From assembly GCF_022200785.1 (NCBI RefSeq), contig NZ_CP087585.1, forward strand, positions 558,001-622,000: a stretch of 64,000 nucleotides of DNA, in the 5' to 3' direction. This stretch comes from Pedobacter mucosus (GTDB lineage Bacteria > Bacteroidota > Bacteroidia > Sphingobacteriales > Sphingobacteriaceae). The notes below the pieces were generated by a model. It was not told the DNA's origin, did no database searches, and worked only from the letters and a program-made list of their open reading frames with translations. The translations under genes were made by a program, and so were the position numbers. This document shows positions 63,882 through 64,000 of this stretch, piece after piece; position 1 is the stretch's first letter; each line of letters opens with the position of its first letter.

Positions 63882-64000
63882 GTTGGGCATAACGGTTTGC
63901 AGGTTTAAGTTGGGCCTTGATTAACCCGCACCGAATACCCACGGCACTAAACTAATTAAATAACTTGAAATTCTCGAGTTCGCACTTTCCCGAAGCTTAA
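63882..64000. repeat. attC-like or extragenic palindromic edge sequence (partial)
   Basis: GTTGGGC occurs at 63882-63888 and 63909-63915; both fit the GTTRRRY core used by integron attC sites. The stretch also has the GC-richer, non-coding look of extragenic repeats in Bacteroidota. The rest lies beyond the window. The attC reading is tentative. Confidence 0.3.

Noticed and set aside
1..64000. Search for CRISPR arrays, insertion sequences, prophage and rRNA
   Set aside because: No repeat-spacer array, transposase or integrase frame, phage gene or rRNA stretch was seen.

Overview
The window reads as a piece of a Bacteroidota chromosome, most likely family Sphingobacteriaceae (a Pedobacter-like organism). 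Direct signs are low GC, a SusC/SusD pair, DUF4142 and SUMF1-type lipoproteins, many AraC regulators, and TAnnTTTG-type promoters instead of E. coli-like -35/-10 boxes. The genus is inferred from gene content only. No phage, insertion sequence, CRISPR array or rRNA was seen; the RNA genes are two tandem tRNA-Pro copies.

Layout. 1-7.0 kb: an envelope group on the minus strand (truncated membrane protein, patatin/beta-barrel phospholipase, TspO, M28 peptidase), a receiver protein lacking its phospho-acceptor Asp, and an RsbQ-like hydrolase. 7.0-11.6 kb: a plus-strand phosphodiester-scavenging group (nucleotide pyrophosphatase/phosphodiesterase, two glycerophosphodiesterases) and a formylglycine-generating enzyme made as a lipoprotein. 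11.8-17.7 kb: tRNA-Pro pair, DUF4142 protein, acidic protein, exonuclease III, a helicase gene broken by a one-base shift in a T tract, and a pentameric ligand-gated ion channel homologue. 18-23.6 kb: Hsp70-like protein, AraC and Crp/Fnr regulators, a PRISE-type reductase with a perfect FNR-type box in its promoter region, and small exported proteins. 23.8-27.6 kb: a minus-strand cassette of exported FAD amine oxidase, exported PLP aminotransferase and exported Hint-domain protein. 28-34 kb: small acidic and DUF proteins, a leucine-rich-repeat protein kinase, and an AraC/FAD monooxygenase pair. 34-42.7 kb: AraC and aldo/keto reductase, a SRPBCC-VOC-DoxX-VOC operon opposite a GlxA regulator, and an ABC exporter. 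A decayed copy of the start of that exporter lies 3.4 kb upstream. 42.9-46.8 kb: a PaoABC-like molybdenum hydroxylase operon. 47.4-53.5 kb: SusC-SusD-MFS operon. 53.5-58.5 kb: five glycosyltransferases in one overlapping minus-strand run. 58.5-64 kb: an accessory end with an HTH gene and its decayed partial copy, a palindromic element, a CsgG-like protein, a lipoprotein carbonic anhydrase and an attC-like edge sequence.

How the genes work together: most of the window is envelope and periplasmic function (nutrient uptake, phosphate scavenging, exported oxidoreductases, glycan assembly) interleaved with small-molecule-responsive regulators. The best candidates for something undescribed are the exported amine oxidase/aminotransferase/Hint cassette, the LRR-kinase, the Asp-less receiver beside an RsbQ-like hydrolase, and the 58-64 kb end with recent duplication and decay.
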